Below are positions 38,172 through 48,027 of a stretch of 64,000 bases of DNA, piece by piece. The stretch covers positions 1-64,000 of the forward strand of contig NZ_PVNK01000136.1 in assembly GCF_002994615.1 (NCBI RefSeq), written 5' to 3'. Position 1 is the first letter of the stretch. Each line of letters begins with the position of its first letter. Origin of the DNA: Enhygromyxa salina (lineage in GTDB: Bacteria > Myxococcota_A > Polyangia > Nannocystales > Nannocystaceae). Made by a program: the position numbers and the translations under genes. Below the pieces are notes generated by a model. It was not told the origin of the DNA, did not search any database, and worked only from the letters and a program-made list of their open reading frames with translations.

Positions 38172-38342
38172 GCAGGGCCGCGAGCAGTCGCTCGCTCGCA
38201 TGCATCGCTCCCTCCCTCGGTCGGTCGGCCCTGATGAGCCTCGCAGCGGCATGCGTGGCCCCCTCAAGGGGCTCGGGTCACGCGCACGGAGCTTCGGCGC
38301 GGGGAATCGTGCCGCATGCCCGTGCTTGGGTATCATCCGCGG

Positions 38343-39587
38343 ATGGACCGCTCATACTTCGCGCTCTCGCTGCCCGTGGCCCTCTGTCTGCTCGCCTCGG
38401 GCTGCGCCGACGATGCTGGCGTCGGCGGGGACGAGACCGACGGTACGAGCGCGACGGGCGAGAGCTCCGGGGACGGCGACGGCGACACGGGTGACGGAGA
38501 CGGCGACGGCGATCCCGGAGATGGCGACGGCGACTCGGGAGACGGTGATGGGGACGGCGACACGGGCGACGGCGACGGCGACACGGGCGACGGAGACGGC
38601 GACACGGGCGACGGAGACGGCGACACGGGCGATGGCGATGGCGACGGCGACGGACCGATGCTCCCGCTGTGCGGAACCCCCCCGCCCGACGGAGCCGAGC
38701 TCGCCCCGCCGCTGCCGACCTACGGCGGCACCTGCCCGGTGTTCGAGTCCGGAATGGAGAACGTGATCTCGACCGGCGGCGGCGACCGCACCTTCATCTT
38801 CGTCGCGCCCTCGGATCTGCAGGACGACGAGGTCCTGCCGGTCATGTTCATGTTCCACTGGCTCGGGGCCAGCGCCAACTCGTTCTACAACAAGGCCGAG
38901 GTCCAGGACGCCGTCGATCACTACCGCTTCCTGGCCGTGATCCCCGACGGCCGCGACATCAACCAGCTCGTGCCCTTCAAGTGGCCCTTCGCGGTCACCG
39001 ACCTCGACTTCCTGATGAACGAGGACTTCGAGATGTTCGATGACCTGCTCGCGTGCACGGCCGAGCAGTACAACGTCGACAAGGAGTGCGTGTCGGCGAT
39101 GGGCGTCAGCGCCGGGGCGATGTTCACGAGCATGCTCGCCAGCCGCCACGGCGACAACCTGTCGAGCTTCCTCTCGCTCTCGGGCGGCGTCGGCGGGCTC
39201 GTCAAGCCCTGGCAGGCCGGCGGCAACATCATGCCGGCCATGGTCCTGTGGGGCGGACGCGACGACTTTTGCATTGCGATCGACTTCGCGGTCGGCTCGG
39301 TCGACCTCGAGAGCGAGCTCGAGGGCGAGGGCCACCCGGTGCTCGAGTGCATCCACAACTGCACCCACGCGACCCCGCCCTTCGAGCCGCCCCCCGACCA
39401 GCCGGACCTGCCGATCTTCGCGCCCGCGTGGGAGTTCATGTACGCCCACCCCTACTGGCTCGAGGACGGCTACTCGCCCTATCAGGACTTCGCCGAGCTG
39501 CCCTCGCCGTGGCCCGACTGGTGCGCGATGGGGGCCGGCAACGCGAGCGAGCGCGTCGGGGCCTGCGGCGGGTCCGAGTGCCAGTAG
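38343..39587 (+). CDS. Lipoprotein esterase (LpqC/PHB-depolymerase type)
   Basis: A 414-residue lipoprotein with ATG at 38343; signal MDRSYFALSLPVALCLLASGC (LASGC, Cys 21). Residues 25-105 form a Gly-Asp linker with repeated TGDGDGD units (38470-38655). The catalytic domain (about 110-400) has a nucleophile elbow GVSAGA, VLWGGRDDF as acid region and several Cys for disulfides. It fits the PHB-depolymerase/feruloyl-esterase (LpqC) group of surface esterases; the catalytic His is probably in HNCTHATPP. Substrate unknown. Flanked by the Hsp90-like pair upstream (171 bp) and by the convergent terpene synthase gene. Confidence 0.85.
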   Translation: MDRSYFALSLPVALCLLASGCADDAGVGGDETDGTSATGESSGDGDGDTGDGDGDGDPGDGDGDSGDGDGDGDTGDGDGDTGDGDGDTGDGDGDTGDGDGDGDGPMLPLCGTPPPDGAELAPPLPTYGGTCPVFESGMENVISTGGGDRTFIFVAPSDLQDDEVLPVMFMFHWLGASANSFYNKAEVQDAVDHYRFLAVIPDGRDINQLVPFKWPFAVTDLDFLMNEDFEMFDDLLACTAEQYNVDKECVSAMGVSAGAMFTSMLASRHGDNLSSFLSLSGGVGGLVKPWQAGGNIMPAMVLWGGRDDFCIAIDFAVGSVDLESELEGEGHPVLECIHNCTHATPPFEPPPDQPDLPIFAPAWEFMYAHPYWLEDGYSPYQDFAELPSPWPDWCAMGAGNASERVGACGGSECQ

Positions 39588-39675
39588 CCCCCCGCGACCC
39601 GATCTGCGCCGCCGCCTGCGGCCCTGCGTGAAAATTCCTTGCCCGCGCGCCCGGCCTGACCTGCTCGGACCGCCC

Positions 39676-40740
39676 TCAGGCCGGGATCGCAGCGGTCAGG
39701 TTGTGCGCGTAGCGCTCGGTCCGACGCTGGTGGTACCAGTCGAAGTTCCCGCGCATCCAGTCTTCCATGATCTTGATGTAGCCGCGCGTCGCCTCGTCGA
39801 CCTCGTGCTCGAGCTCGAAGTGGGCCTTGGCCTCGAAGTACTCCTCGACCACGCGGTCGTTGGTCCGCATGGCCGCGTCCATCGCGTCGCGCAGACCCAT
39901 ACCGTAGGCGGTCGCGTAGACCGCGACGAGGTTGCTGTGCTCTCCGGCGCTCGACTCTTTGGCGTAGGAGAAGAGATCGTTGACGTAGGAGACGCACAGG
40001 TTGGTCGCCGACATCATGGTCTGGAAGGCCGGATCCTCGCGGACCTCGTCGGACACGTCGAAGTCCTCGACGATCGCCCCGATGTCGAGGGTCGGGTACA
40101 CGGCGCTGCAGCGCAGGCGCACGATCGTGTAGTCGGCGACGTGGGTCATGCGCTTGTTTCGCTTGCGCGTCTCCATCACGCAGCCTTGAAAGTAGGTCCG
40201 CATGCCCTCGACGTAGTGGCGGAGCCCGGCCCGGTTCGTGTACCGAAGCAGCCGCTTGGCGACGTTGGCGTAGGCGTCGCCGACCGCGATGATCCGCGCG
40301 CGAGCGGGGACGTTCAGGCACAAGAGCGGGCGCGGCTCATCGGCGACGGCCGCAGACAGGTACGCGGTCACGTGCTCGGCGAGCGCCTCGTTGCCGCCGA
40401 TCTCCGAGCTCGCGTCGTCGAGCATGTCGTCGAACACGAAGATCGCCGTGTAGCAGTTGGTGATCAGGCGCAGCGCCTCGAGCGAGCAGTCGCGGTGGCA
40501 CAGGCCCGCGAGCTCCTCGAAGCGGCAGCGAGCGAGGGCGTCGGCGAGCTCGTGGTCATCCTCGGGGATCAGACCGAGCTCGATCGCCCAAGCGAGGTTC
40601 TGCTCGCGCACGGCGTCCACGTGGGGGTTCACCCCAGAACGAAATGGGAGCCTCAAGCTGCCCGGCATCGATCCCCAAGGTCCTTGGATGTCGATACCGA
40701 TGCGCCGCTCGCTGGTGCTGATGATCGTGGCCGTTTCCAT
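39676..40740 (-). CDS. Class I terpene synthase (sesquiterpene cyclase family)
   Basis: A 354-residue enzyme; the ATG of 40740 has AAGGGG eight bases upstream. It has all class I motifs in order: the Asp-rich FDDMLDD (Asp 104/105 and 108/109), the pyrophosphate-sensing Arg in IVRLRCSAVYP (about 208-210), the NSE triad NDLFSYAKE (254-262) and the C-terminal Arg-Tyr pair in RTERYAHN (343-344). The length and motifs fit bacterial sesquiterpene cyclases that use farnesyl diphosphate and Mg2+; the exact product cannot be predicted. Divergent from the STAS-like gene and near a P450 that may oxidise the product. The upstream region has paired GTACACAA repeats and an inverted repeat (see separate entries). 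Confidence 0.92.
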   Translation of the reverse strand: METATIISTSERRIGIDIQGPWGSMPGSLRLPFRSGVNPHVDAVREQNLAWAIELGLIPEDDHELADALARCRFEELAGLCHRDCSLEALRLITNCYTAIFVFDDMLDDASSEIGGNEALAEHVTAYLSAAVADEPRPLLCLNVPARARIIAVGDAYANVAKRLLRYTNRAGLRHYVEGMRTYFQGCVMETRKRNKRMTHVADYTIVRLRCSAVYPTLDIGAIVEDFDVSDEVREDPAFQTMMSATNLCVSYVNDLFSYAKESSAGEHSNLVAVYATAYGMGLRDAMDAAMRTNDRVVEEYFEAKAHFELEHEVDEATRGYIKIMEDWMRGNFDWYHQRRTERYAHNLTAAIPA

Positions 40741-40779
40741 GGCTCTACCCCTTCTGTCCGATCCTTGGACTGGGTTTTT

Positions 40780-40799
40780 TTGTGTACGACCTTGTGTAC
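40780..40799 (-). promoter_or_regulatory. Direct GTACACAA repeats upstream of terpene synthase
   Basis: On the minus strand GTACACAA occurs at 40799-40792 and again at 40787-40780, a 12-bp period, about 40-60 bp before the terpene synthase ATG and next to a seven-T run. Placement fits an operator or a promoter element. Activity inferred from position only. Confidence 0.4.
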
Positions 40800-40855
40800 C
40801 AAGCACCTACCGACGCGGTCAACAAAAATCCACTCTGACGGTAAATTTTCCAGAT

Positions 40856-40890
40856 CCAGTGTGCGACAGGGTGCGCTTGCGCCACACTGG
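40856..40890. promoter_or_regulatory. Inverted repeat in divergent promoter region
   Basis: CCAGTGTG at 40856-40863 and CACACTGG at 40883-40890 are perfect inverse complements with 19 bp between, inside the 207-bp divergent region between the terpene synthase and STAS-like genes. A candidate operator controlling both; the spacer has a GCGC-TT-GCGC hairpin. Confidence 0.4.
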
Positions 40891-40947
40891 TGTTCGCGCG
40901 CCAACGCGCCTAGACTCGCTCGGCCCCGCCCCTCCCATCACGCCCCG

Positions 40948-41409
40948 ATGGTCAAGCCAGCGTTCAATGTGCCGCCAGAAGGCGTTTTTTGGCCCCATAC
41001 CTGGGTTGTGGCCGATGACGTGATCATCTCCTTGACCCAGGAGGGTCCCGTCCCGGACGAAAACTGGGATCACTTCGTCGAGGACATCCTGCGCGACTCC
41101 ACCCACCGCATGCTCGGGATCGGGATCGGCTCGATCAACGTCCACAGCCGGCAGCGCCGCAAGCTCGTCCAGGCGATGCACGACAAGCGGATCGCGGCGG
41201 TGCTCGGCAGCAGCGTGGCGCGGGGCATTGCGACCGCCCTCGGCTGGATGGGGCTCAAGATCCGGGGCTTTGGCTGGAACGACATCGACACCGCGTTCGA
41301 GTACCTCGGGTCCGAGCACATCGACATCGAGGCTGGCGTCGGGCTGGTCTCCCAGCTGCTCGCACGGTCTGGCGCCCCGACCCTCGAAGAGCTCCTGAAA
41401 GACACCTAA
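40948..41409 (+). CDS. Small STAS-like protein
   Basis: A 153-residue cytoplasmic protein starting at ATG 40948 (MVKPAFNVPPEG). The order of predicted strands and helices (DDVIISLTQEGPV, HRMLGIGIGSINVHSRQRRKLVQAMHDKRIAAVLGSSVARGIATALGWMGL, IRGFGWNDIDTAFEYLG) suggests a STAS/SpoIIAA-like fold, used elsewhere for protein-protein switching; the conserved Ser/Thr of anti-sigma antagonists cannot be located with certainty. Divergent from the terpene synthase and 111 bp before the P450. A regulatory role in terpene synthesis is possible but unproven. Confidence 0.7.
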   Translation: MVKPAFNVPPEGVFWPHTWVVADDVIISLTQEGPVPDENWDHFVEDILRDSTHRMLGIGIGSINVHSRQRRKLVQAMHDKRIAAVLGSSVARGIATALGWMGLKIRGFGWNDIDTAFEYLGSEHIDIEAGVGLVSQLLARSGAPTLEELLKDT

Positions 41410-41520
41410 ATACGCCGATCCAGTCGGGGCGAAGCTCAGGTCGCTCGCGCAGTCGTAGCGTTTCAGGCGTCCCGGACTACTCGAAGCTCGCGTGTCGAGG
41501 TACTCAGTACGAGGAGTCCG

Positions 41521-42831
41521 ATGCCGAAGAATATAAAAGATGCCCCGACACTCTCTGGTCGCTGGCCGCTCTTCGGCCACCTCCCGCGGCTCAACCGCGA
41601 CGCCTACCGCTTCCTGCGCGACGCCGCGCGCGAGCTAGGACCGGTGTTTTGGATCGACCTGGGCTTCGGCAACCGCACGCTCATGGTCGTGTCCGAGCCG
41701 GGCTTCGCGGTGTTCAAGTCCAAGCACGCCGACTCGTCTCACCTCAGAGACTTCGCCGCCTTCCTCGGCAAATCGATGCTGACCGTCGACGGCCCCGATC
41801 ATCGGCGGATGCGGACCGCGAGCAGCCACGCGTTCACGCCCGCGGGCCTGTCCCGCGCGCAGATCGGCGACACGATCGCCGAGACCCTCGAGCGCCGCGT
41901 CGCAACCTGGCAGGGCCAAGACAGCGTGGCGATCGTCGAACAGACCAAGGTCATCGCGCTCGAGGTGATCTTCCGGGTCATGGGCATCGAGGTCCGCGAC
42001 CTGCCCCAGTGGTCGCGCTGGTACGCCGAGTTCTTGCTCGGCCTGATCGACATCCCGATCAACCTCCCGGGCACGCCGAAGTGGCGCGCCCGTCGGGCCC
42101 GGCGCTGGCTCGAGGCCCGGGTCCTGGCCATCATCGCCGACGCCCGAGCCCGCGACGACCACGACAGCCTCGTCGGCGCGATGGTCCACGGCAAGGACGA
42201 TCAGGGCGCGGGCCAGAGCGAGTCCGAGCTCGTCGACAACCTCCTCATCCTCGGGTTCGCGGGCCACGAGACCACGGCGTCGACGATGGCGTGGTCGATG
42301 CTCCACCTCGGCAGCTCACCGCGGCGCTGGGATCGACTGTGTGAAGAGGCGGCCGCGATCGGCGACCCGCCCCACGACTACGCCGAGCTCATGAGCCGGG
42401 CCCCCTACGCCCTCGGGGTGTTCCGCGAGAGCCTGCGCCTGTACCCGCCGGTTACGATCGACTCACGCCGAGCCCACACCACCTTTGAGCTGGCCGGCTA
42501 TCGGATCGAGCCCGGGACCGTGGTCGGGACCAGCTTCTTGCACCTGTCCCGCGACGAGGCCCGCTACGAGCAACCCGACGCGTGGCGGCCCGAGCGGTGG
42601 CTGGACCTCGGGCACAAGCCGACGCCGATCGAGAATTGCCAGTTCGGCGGCGGCGCCCACTTTTGCCTCGGCTATCACATGGCCCTGCTCGAGGGGACCA
42701 TGTTCCTGGTCCACGTCGCGCGGACGCTGTCGAAGTGGGGCCGACGGCCGCTCGTCGAGGGCGAGCTGCCGCGCCCCACCTTCGTGCCGCTGACCCGACC
42801 GCCGGCCAAGACGCGCCTGGTCCTGGCCTGA
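41521..42831 (+). CDS. Cytochrome P450
   Basis: A 436-residue P450 with ATG 41521 preceded by GAGGAG at a good distance. The I-helix motif is AGHETT (247-252), K-helix ExxR is Glu 303-Arg 306, the PERF-like region is WRPERW (355-360), and the heme loop is FGGGAHFCLG (375-384) with proximal Cys 382. No membrane anchor, so a soluble bacterial type that needs ferredoxin and reductase, none of which is nearby. Location near the terpene synthase suggests oxidation of a terpene, a common pairing in actinomycetes and myxobacteria. Ends 9 bp before the convergent SQR gene. Confidence 0.95.
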   Translation: MPKNIKDAPTLSGRWPLFGHLPRLNRDAYRFLRDAARELGPVFWIDLGFGNRTLMVVSEPGFAVFKSKHADSSHLRDFAAFLGKSMLTVDGPDHRRMRTASSHAFTPAGLSRAQIGDTIAETLERRVATWQGQDSVAIVEQTKVIALEVIFRVMGIEVRDLPQWSRWYAEFLLGLIDIPINLPGTPKWRARRARRWLEARVLAIIADARARDDHDSLVGAMVHGKDDQGAGQSESELVDNLLILGFAGHETTASTMAWSMLHLGSSPRRWDRLCEEAAAIGDPPHDYAELMSRAPYALGVFRESLRLYPPVTIDSRRAHTTFELAGYRIEPGTVVGTSFLHLSRDEARYEQPDAWRPERWLDLGHKPTPIENCQFGGGAHFCLGYHMALLEGTMFLVHVARTLSKWGRRPLVEGELPRPTFVPLTRPPAKTRLVLA

Positions 42832-42840
42832 GCGGCCGGC

Positions 42841-44018
<1,178 letters not shown>

Positions 44019-44022
<4 letters not shown>

Positions 44023-44525
44023 GACTGCGCCTCCTCGCGCTCGGTCACGGCGCCCGGACTGTTGGAGTCGCGCGCATCGAGCGTGCGCCCGAGCCGACGG
44101 GCAAAATGGATCAAGAAGCTGGTCGCGCGCTGGACCTCGGGCTCGCGCAGGACTCCGACCAAGCCGAACACGCCGCGCGCTTCGCCGGGGTCCGCGGCCG
44201 CGCTCGGCAGCTGCGCGCCCGCGTCGGCCAGCACGGCCATGGTCTCGGGCTCGAGCAGGCGCTCGAGCGCCTCGAGCAGGCCCGGATCACCGAGCTTGAC
44301 GATGACCGCGAGGGCCCGGCGCAGGCGCAGATCAAAGTTGACCTCGCCATCGCGCCCCGCGATGTCGTCGATGGTGTTGCCGAAGGTTGCGAGCAGACCA
44401 GGCAGCTGCGCGAGCAGGGGATCGGCGCGCTCGAGCCGGGTCTCGATCCGGCCGAGCTGGGCCTCGATCCGATCGAGCTGGCTCGATCCGCCGATTGTAG
44501 GGGTACGGGGAGCTGAGTTTGCCAT
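44019..44525 (-). CDS. DUF1641 protein, SQR partner
   Basis: A 168-residue protein starting at ATG 44525 ([13 protein letters not shown]). The body is helical with [19 protein letters not shown] and the DUF1641 core ([49 protein letters not shown]). DUF1641 proteins are often encoded beside SQR-like FAD enzymes or formate dehydrogenases and are probably assembly or membrane-tethering subunits. Here it is coupled to the SQR gene by a 4-base overlap. Its function is not established. The CBS site-2 protease lies 62 bp upstream. Confidence 0.85.
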
Positions 44526-44587
44526 CGTCGGCCCAATCGTTGTCCGCGGCGCCGCGGTCGTCGAGCGCTCGATTTTCGCGCTCGCGT

Positions 44588-45760
44588 TCAGCGCGGGGCC
44601 CCGACTCGAGTCGTGGCAGACTGTTCGAGGATCCGCGCGACCGGCAGCTCCATGCGGCCGCCCGGGAGACGCTGCCCTCGCTCGGCCCGCTTGCGCAGGA
44701 CCTGGCGGGCCGTCAAGAAGCCGGTGACGCTCTGCCCGGTCAGCATGCCAACGAGGCGCCCCTGGCTGTCGACCACGGACATCGGCTCGCCGTCTTGCAT
44801 GACACGCATCAGCGCGTCGTCGAGGTTGTCGCTCGGGTGGACGATCTTGGGCTCGCTGCGCATGACCTCGGCCACGCTGACCTCGGGCCCGTGGGCCGCG
44901 AGCGCCTGGAGCAGGGCCTCGCGGCTGAGCATCCCGACGACCCGGCCGTCGTCGACGACGGGGAAGTCGTGCTGGAAGGTCTCGATCACCCGGCGCAGGG
45001 GCATGAGCACGGGCGCCCTCGGACTCACGGCCTCGAAGTCGCGGACCATCGCCGCCGCGACCGGCACACCGTGGGCCACGAACTTGGCCTCCGCGACTCG
45101 CGCCTCGCCCGACGCCCCCATCCACAAGAACAGCGCGATGAACACGAGCAGCGGGTTGCCGAACAGGCCGATGATCCCGAACGCGACGGCCATCGCCTGG
45201 CCGAGCCCGGCCGCGATCTGAGTCGCGCGAAGGTCGGACAGACGCAGGGCCAACACCGCCCGCAGCGCGCGCCCACCGTCCATCGGAAAGGCCGGCAGCA
45301 GGTTGAACAGGGCCAGGATGACGTTGATCCACATCAAGCGCACGACCATCGAGACCGACTGGTCGAGCGCCCCCGGGACCAGCGGCTCGCCGAGCCCGAG
45401 CGCGACCACTGCCAGGAGCGAGGCCAGCACGACGTTGACCGCGGGCCCGGCGAGCGCGACGAGCAGCTCGTGGCGCGGGTCCTCGGGCATCCGCTCGAGC
45501 GAGGCCACGCCGCCGATCGGCAGCAGCGTGATGTCGCGGGTGCGGATCCCAAACCGACGGGCCGTCAACGCGTGCCCGAGCTCGTGGAGCACGATGATCC
45601 CGAACACCAGACAGACCAGGATCACACCGTCGATCGCGCCCGCCGCGGTCCCGGTGGTCGCGTAGCTGATCCACGCGATCCAGGCCAGCAGGGCCAAGAA
45701 GGTCACGTGGACGCGAATATCGATGCCGGCGACCCGGCCGATCCGCCACGCCCACTTCAC
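44588..45760 (-). CDS. Site-2 protease (M50) with two CBS domains
   Basis: A 390-residue membrane metalloprotease, start at GTG 45760 with GGAGG four bases upstream. Five to six hydrophobic segments; zinc-binding HELGH (His 59, Glu 60, His 63) and [11 protein letters not shown] with the third ligand Asp 161. Two CBS domains follow (about 235-295 and 300-360), likely an adenosine-nucleotide sensor that adjusts proteolysis. This is the SpoIVFB-like/CBS class of S2P. Same direction as DUF1641 and SQR, with a 62-bp gap, so possibly one transcription unit; a link to sulfide metabolism is conjecture. Confidence 0.92.
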   Translation of the reverse strand: MKWAWRIGRVAGIDIRVHVTFLALLAWIAWISYATTGTAAGAIDGVILVCLVFGIIVLHELGHALTARRFGIRTRDITLLPIGGVASLERMPEDPRHELLVALAGPAVNVVLASLLAVVALGLGEPLVPGALDQSVSMVVRLMWINVILALFNLLPAFPMDGGRALRAVLALRLSDLRATQIAAGLGQAMAVAFGIIGLFGNPLLVFIALFLWMGASGEARVAEAKFVAHGVPVAAAMVRDFEAVSPRAPVLMPLRRVIETFQHDFPVVDDGRVVGMLSREALLQALAAHGPEVSVAEVMRSEPKIVHPSDNLDDALMRVMQDGEPMSVVDSQGRLVGMLTGQSVTGFLTARQVLRKRAERGQRLPGGRMELPVARILEQSATTRVGAPR

Positions 45761-45861
45761 GCTCGCCTCCGTTGCATTTGCACGCGGCGATCGTGTCGCG
45801 AGAGGGGACGGCTGTCCCCCCTCAGACCACGCGCAAGCTTTGCCGCCGCGGAGCTAGCGAC

Positions 45862-47913
45862 TCAGCAGCCGTTGTCTTCGGGGAACGAGCAGACCCCGTC
45901 CATGCAGAAGTTTTGCACGATCCCGGTCTGGAAGAAGTTGTCGAGCTGATCGCGCGCCTCGGGCAGCTTGCGCAGCTTGCCGTGGGGGTCGTCGCACGCG
46001 GTCTGCGGCACGTTCTCGAGCGGGTCCTCGGGCAGCCCGAAGTCGTACTCGACGTAGGTGCTGCCGACGTTCATGTCGGAGACCGAGTCGAGACCCCAGA
46101 TCTCGCGGATCCCGGTGTCGAGGTGCGGCGCGCCGACGGCCCGGGCCATGATGTGGGCGCCGAGCGTGGTCACCTGGTGGTCGCCGATCGCGGCCCGGAT
46201 CAGGACCTGGTGCTCGGGCGTGTCAGGAAAGGGATCGTTGGTGATCTTGAAGCTGTAGCCGGTCGGCTCGGCCTCGTCCCACAGGCCCTGCATCAGCGCG
46301 AGGATGATCTGGAGGTCGCGCGAGTCGGTGAAGCCCTGCTGCAAGATCGCGAAGTACTGGTCGAAGTCGACGCTGCGGTTGAGCAGGATGTTGTAGGGCT
46401 GGCCAGGCACGCCCGTGCACCCGCGCTCGATGTCCTGGGTGATGGCCATGAAGGTCCCGCCAAAGATCCCGCCCTGGCTGATGCCGAGGTAGTAGGCCGC
46501 GCTCGGATCGATGTAGCTGCCGAACATCACGTCGTTGGCGAAGCTCGTCTTCATCATGCGCGTGGCGACGACGAAGTTGACCAGGCCCTGCTGGAGGCGA
46601 TCGCTGACATCCTGGAACAGGTGGACCTCGCCCGAGTTGAGCAACGCGGCGATGTTGAGCGCGTCCTCGTCGGCCATGCCGACCCAGTCGACGGCGAACA
46701 GGATGTAGTTGTACTCGTTGATGAACGAGCGCATGTGCCCGCTGCCGAGCTCTTCGGCGCTGCCGAGCAGGCCGTGGCCGTACTGCAGCAGCGGCGCCGG
46801 GGTGTCGATCGCGCTGTTGGGGATCAGCACGAAGAAGGGGAACTGAGCGACGCCTTGCACCTCGGGCAAGCCGTCGTCGCCGTAGACGAGGCGGCCGCCG
46901 GGGTTGGGATCATCGAGGTAGAGCGGCACGTCGATCGTGCCCTCGATCCGGTAGGCGATGTTGTCGGTGTTCCACTCATCGTCGACGCTGTCGATCGTGT
47001 AGGTCGGGCCCATCTCGGGCGTGTAGGTCGCGAGGGCGTCGTCGCGCATGTGCAGGACGTTGGCGGTGTTGTTGTCGAGGCTCGCGGTCGTGAAGTCCCA
47101 GGCGATCTGGAGCGACTCGCGCTCGACGCCCGCGTCTGCGAGGCGCGTGAAGATGTCGGCGTAGAGCGGGCGCCGGGCCTCGACGTCGGCGTCTTCGGTC
47201 GGCAGCAGGTCGCGCAGCGCCCGGAACTCGGCGCTGGGCTCGAGCGTGGCGCCGCCGGCGTCGACGACGTCGCGGATCGCGACGATGTAGCGGGTGCTGT
47301 CTTCGAGCCGGGTGACCGGGCGGATCATGAACGCGTTCTCGGTCGCGCCCGCGAGCGAGGCGTCGATCTCGGCGAAGTGGGCCACGCGCTCGCCGGTCTC
47401 GGCGTTGATGAGCACGGTCGGCGAGGCCGGGTCGAGCGAGGTCTCGATGTCTTTCCAGGTCGGCAGCCCGGTCGTCGAGGCGCCGGGCATGTAGGTCAGC
47501 ATCGCGAGGCCGGCCGAGAAGCCGTCGCCTTCGTTGAAGGGGTCGGCGAGGATCGGGTTGTCGTTCTTGCTCGGGAGCCGATCGCTGTTGAGCGCGATCC
47601 GGCGGCCGGTCGCCGAGTCGGCGTCCTCGGCCGTGAACACGTTGCTGGGGAAGGGGAACAGGCAGTACTCGGGGACCAGCGAGTCGCACTCGAGGGTCGG
47701 CCACGCGACCTCGGGAGCGGGCTCCTCGACCATGTCACCGTCGCCGTCTCCGGGGTCACCGTCGCCGTCACCGTCGCCGTCACCGTCACCGTCGCCGTCG
47801 CCTCCAGTCTCGCTCGAGTCGCCGTCGGCCGGGCTGTCGTCGCCGCAGCCGGGCGAGGTCGCGAGCGACAGGGTCAAAGCAGGGATCGACAACAACAGTG
47901 GCAAGCGCTTCAT
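45862..47913 (-). CDS. Alpha/beta-hydrolase lipoprotein with Gly-Asp linker
   Basis: A 683-residue protein starting at ATG 47913 with GGAGA upstream. The N-terminus is a signal with probable lipid Cys 23 (ATSPGC, Pro at -2 is unusual). A linker of about ten GDGDGD units follows. The large remainder begins with YCLFPFPSNVFT and later has an oxyanion-like YGHGLLGS and a nucleophile elbow GISQGG, which together resemble extracellular lipases of the VolA/Pla-1 type; the acid and His cannot be placed with certainty. Cys pairs at the C-terminus (CDDPHG, FCMDGVCSFPEDNGC). Likely surface-exposed lipase or esterase. It is 113 bp downstream of fdhD on the same strand; the two are unlikely to be related. 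Confidence 0.82.
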   Translation of the reverse strand: MKRLPLLLSIPALTLSLATSPGCGDDSPADGDSSETGGDGDGDGDGDGDGDGDPGDGDGDMVEEPAPEVAWPTLECDSLVPEYCLFPFPSNVFTAEDADSATGRRIALNSDRLPSKNDNPILADPFNEGDGFSAGLAMLTYMPGASTTGLPTWKDIETSLDPASPTVLINAETGERVAHFAEIDASLAGATENAFMIRPVTRLEDSTRYIVAIRDVVDAGGATLEPSAEFRALRDLLPTEDADVEARRPLYADIFTRLADAGVERESLQIAWDFTTASLDNNTANVLHMRDDALATYTPEMGPTYTIDSVDDEWNTDNIAYRIEGTIDVPLYLDDPNPGGRLVYGDDGLPEVQGVAQFPFFVLIPNSAIDTPAPLLQYGHGLLGSAEELGSGHMRSFINEYNYILFAVDWVGMADEDALNIAALLNSGEVHLFQDVSDRLQQGLVNFVVATRMMKTSFANDVMFGSYIDPSAAYYLGISQGGIFGGTFMAITQDIERGCTGVPGQPYNILLNRSVDFDQYFAILQQGFTDSRDLQIILALMQGLWDEAEPTGYSFKITNDPFPDTPEHQVLIRAAIGDHQVTTLGAHIMARAVGAPHLDTGIREIWGLDSVSDMNVGSTYVEYDFGLPEDPLENVPQTACDDPHGKLRKLPEARDQLDNFFQTGIVQNFCMDGVCSFPEDNGC

Positions 47914-48027
47914 CAGGGTCTCCAGAGCAGGTCCGACGGAGCATACACGAAGCGCCCGGCGGTTGAGTCCGCGGTGAGCGACTGGAAAATCACGGCCGCC
48001 CGAGGGCCAGACCCGGGTCAGCGAGCG

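Noticed and set aside
38470..38655. Short tandem repeats that resemble a CRISPR array
   Set aside because: They are coding GGCGAC repeats without spacers, in frame in a lipoprotein gene, and no cas gene is near.
39040..40947. Upstream extension of the STAS-like frame to 39040
   Set aside because: It runs through the antisense of the terpene synthase gene and of the esterase gene; the STAS-like protein starts at ATG 40948.
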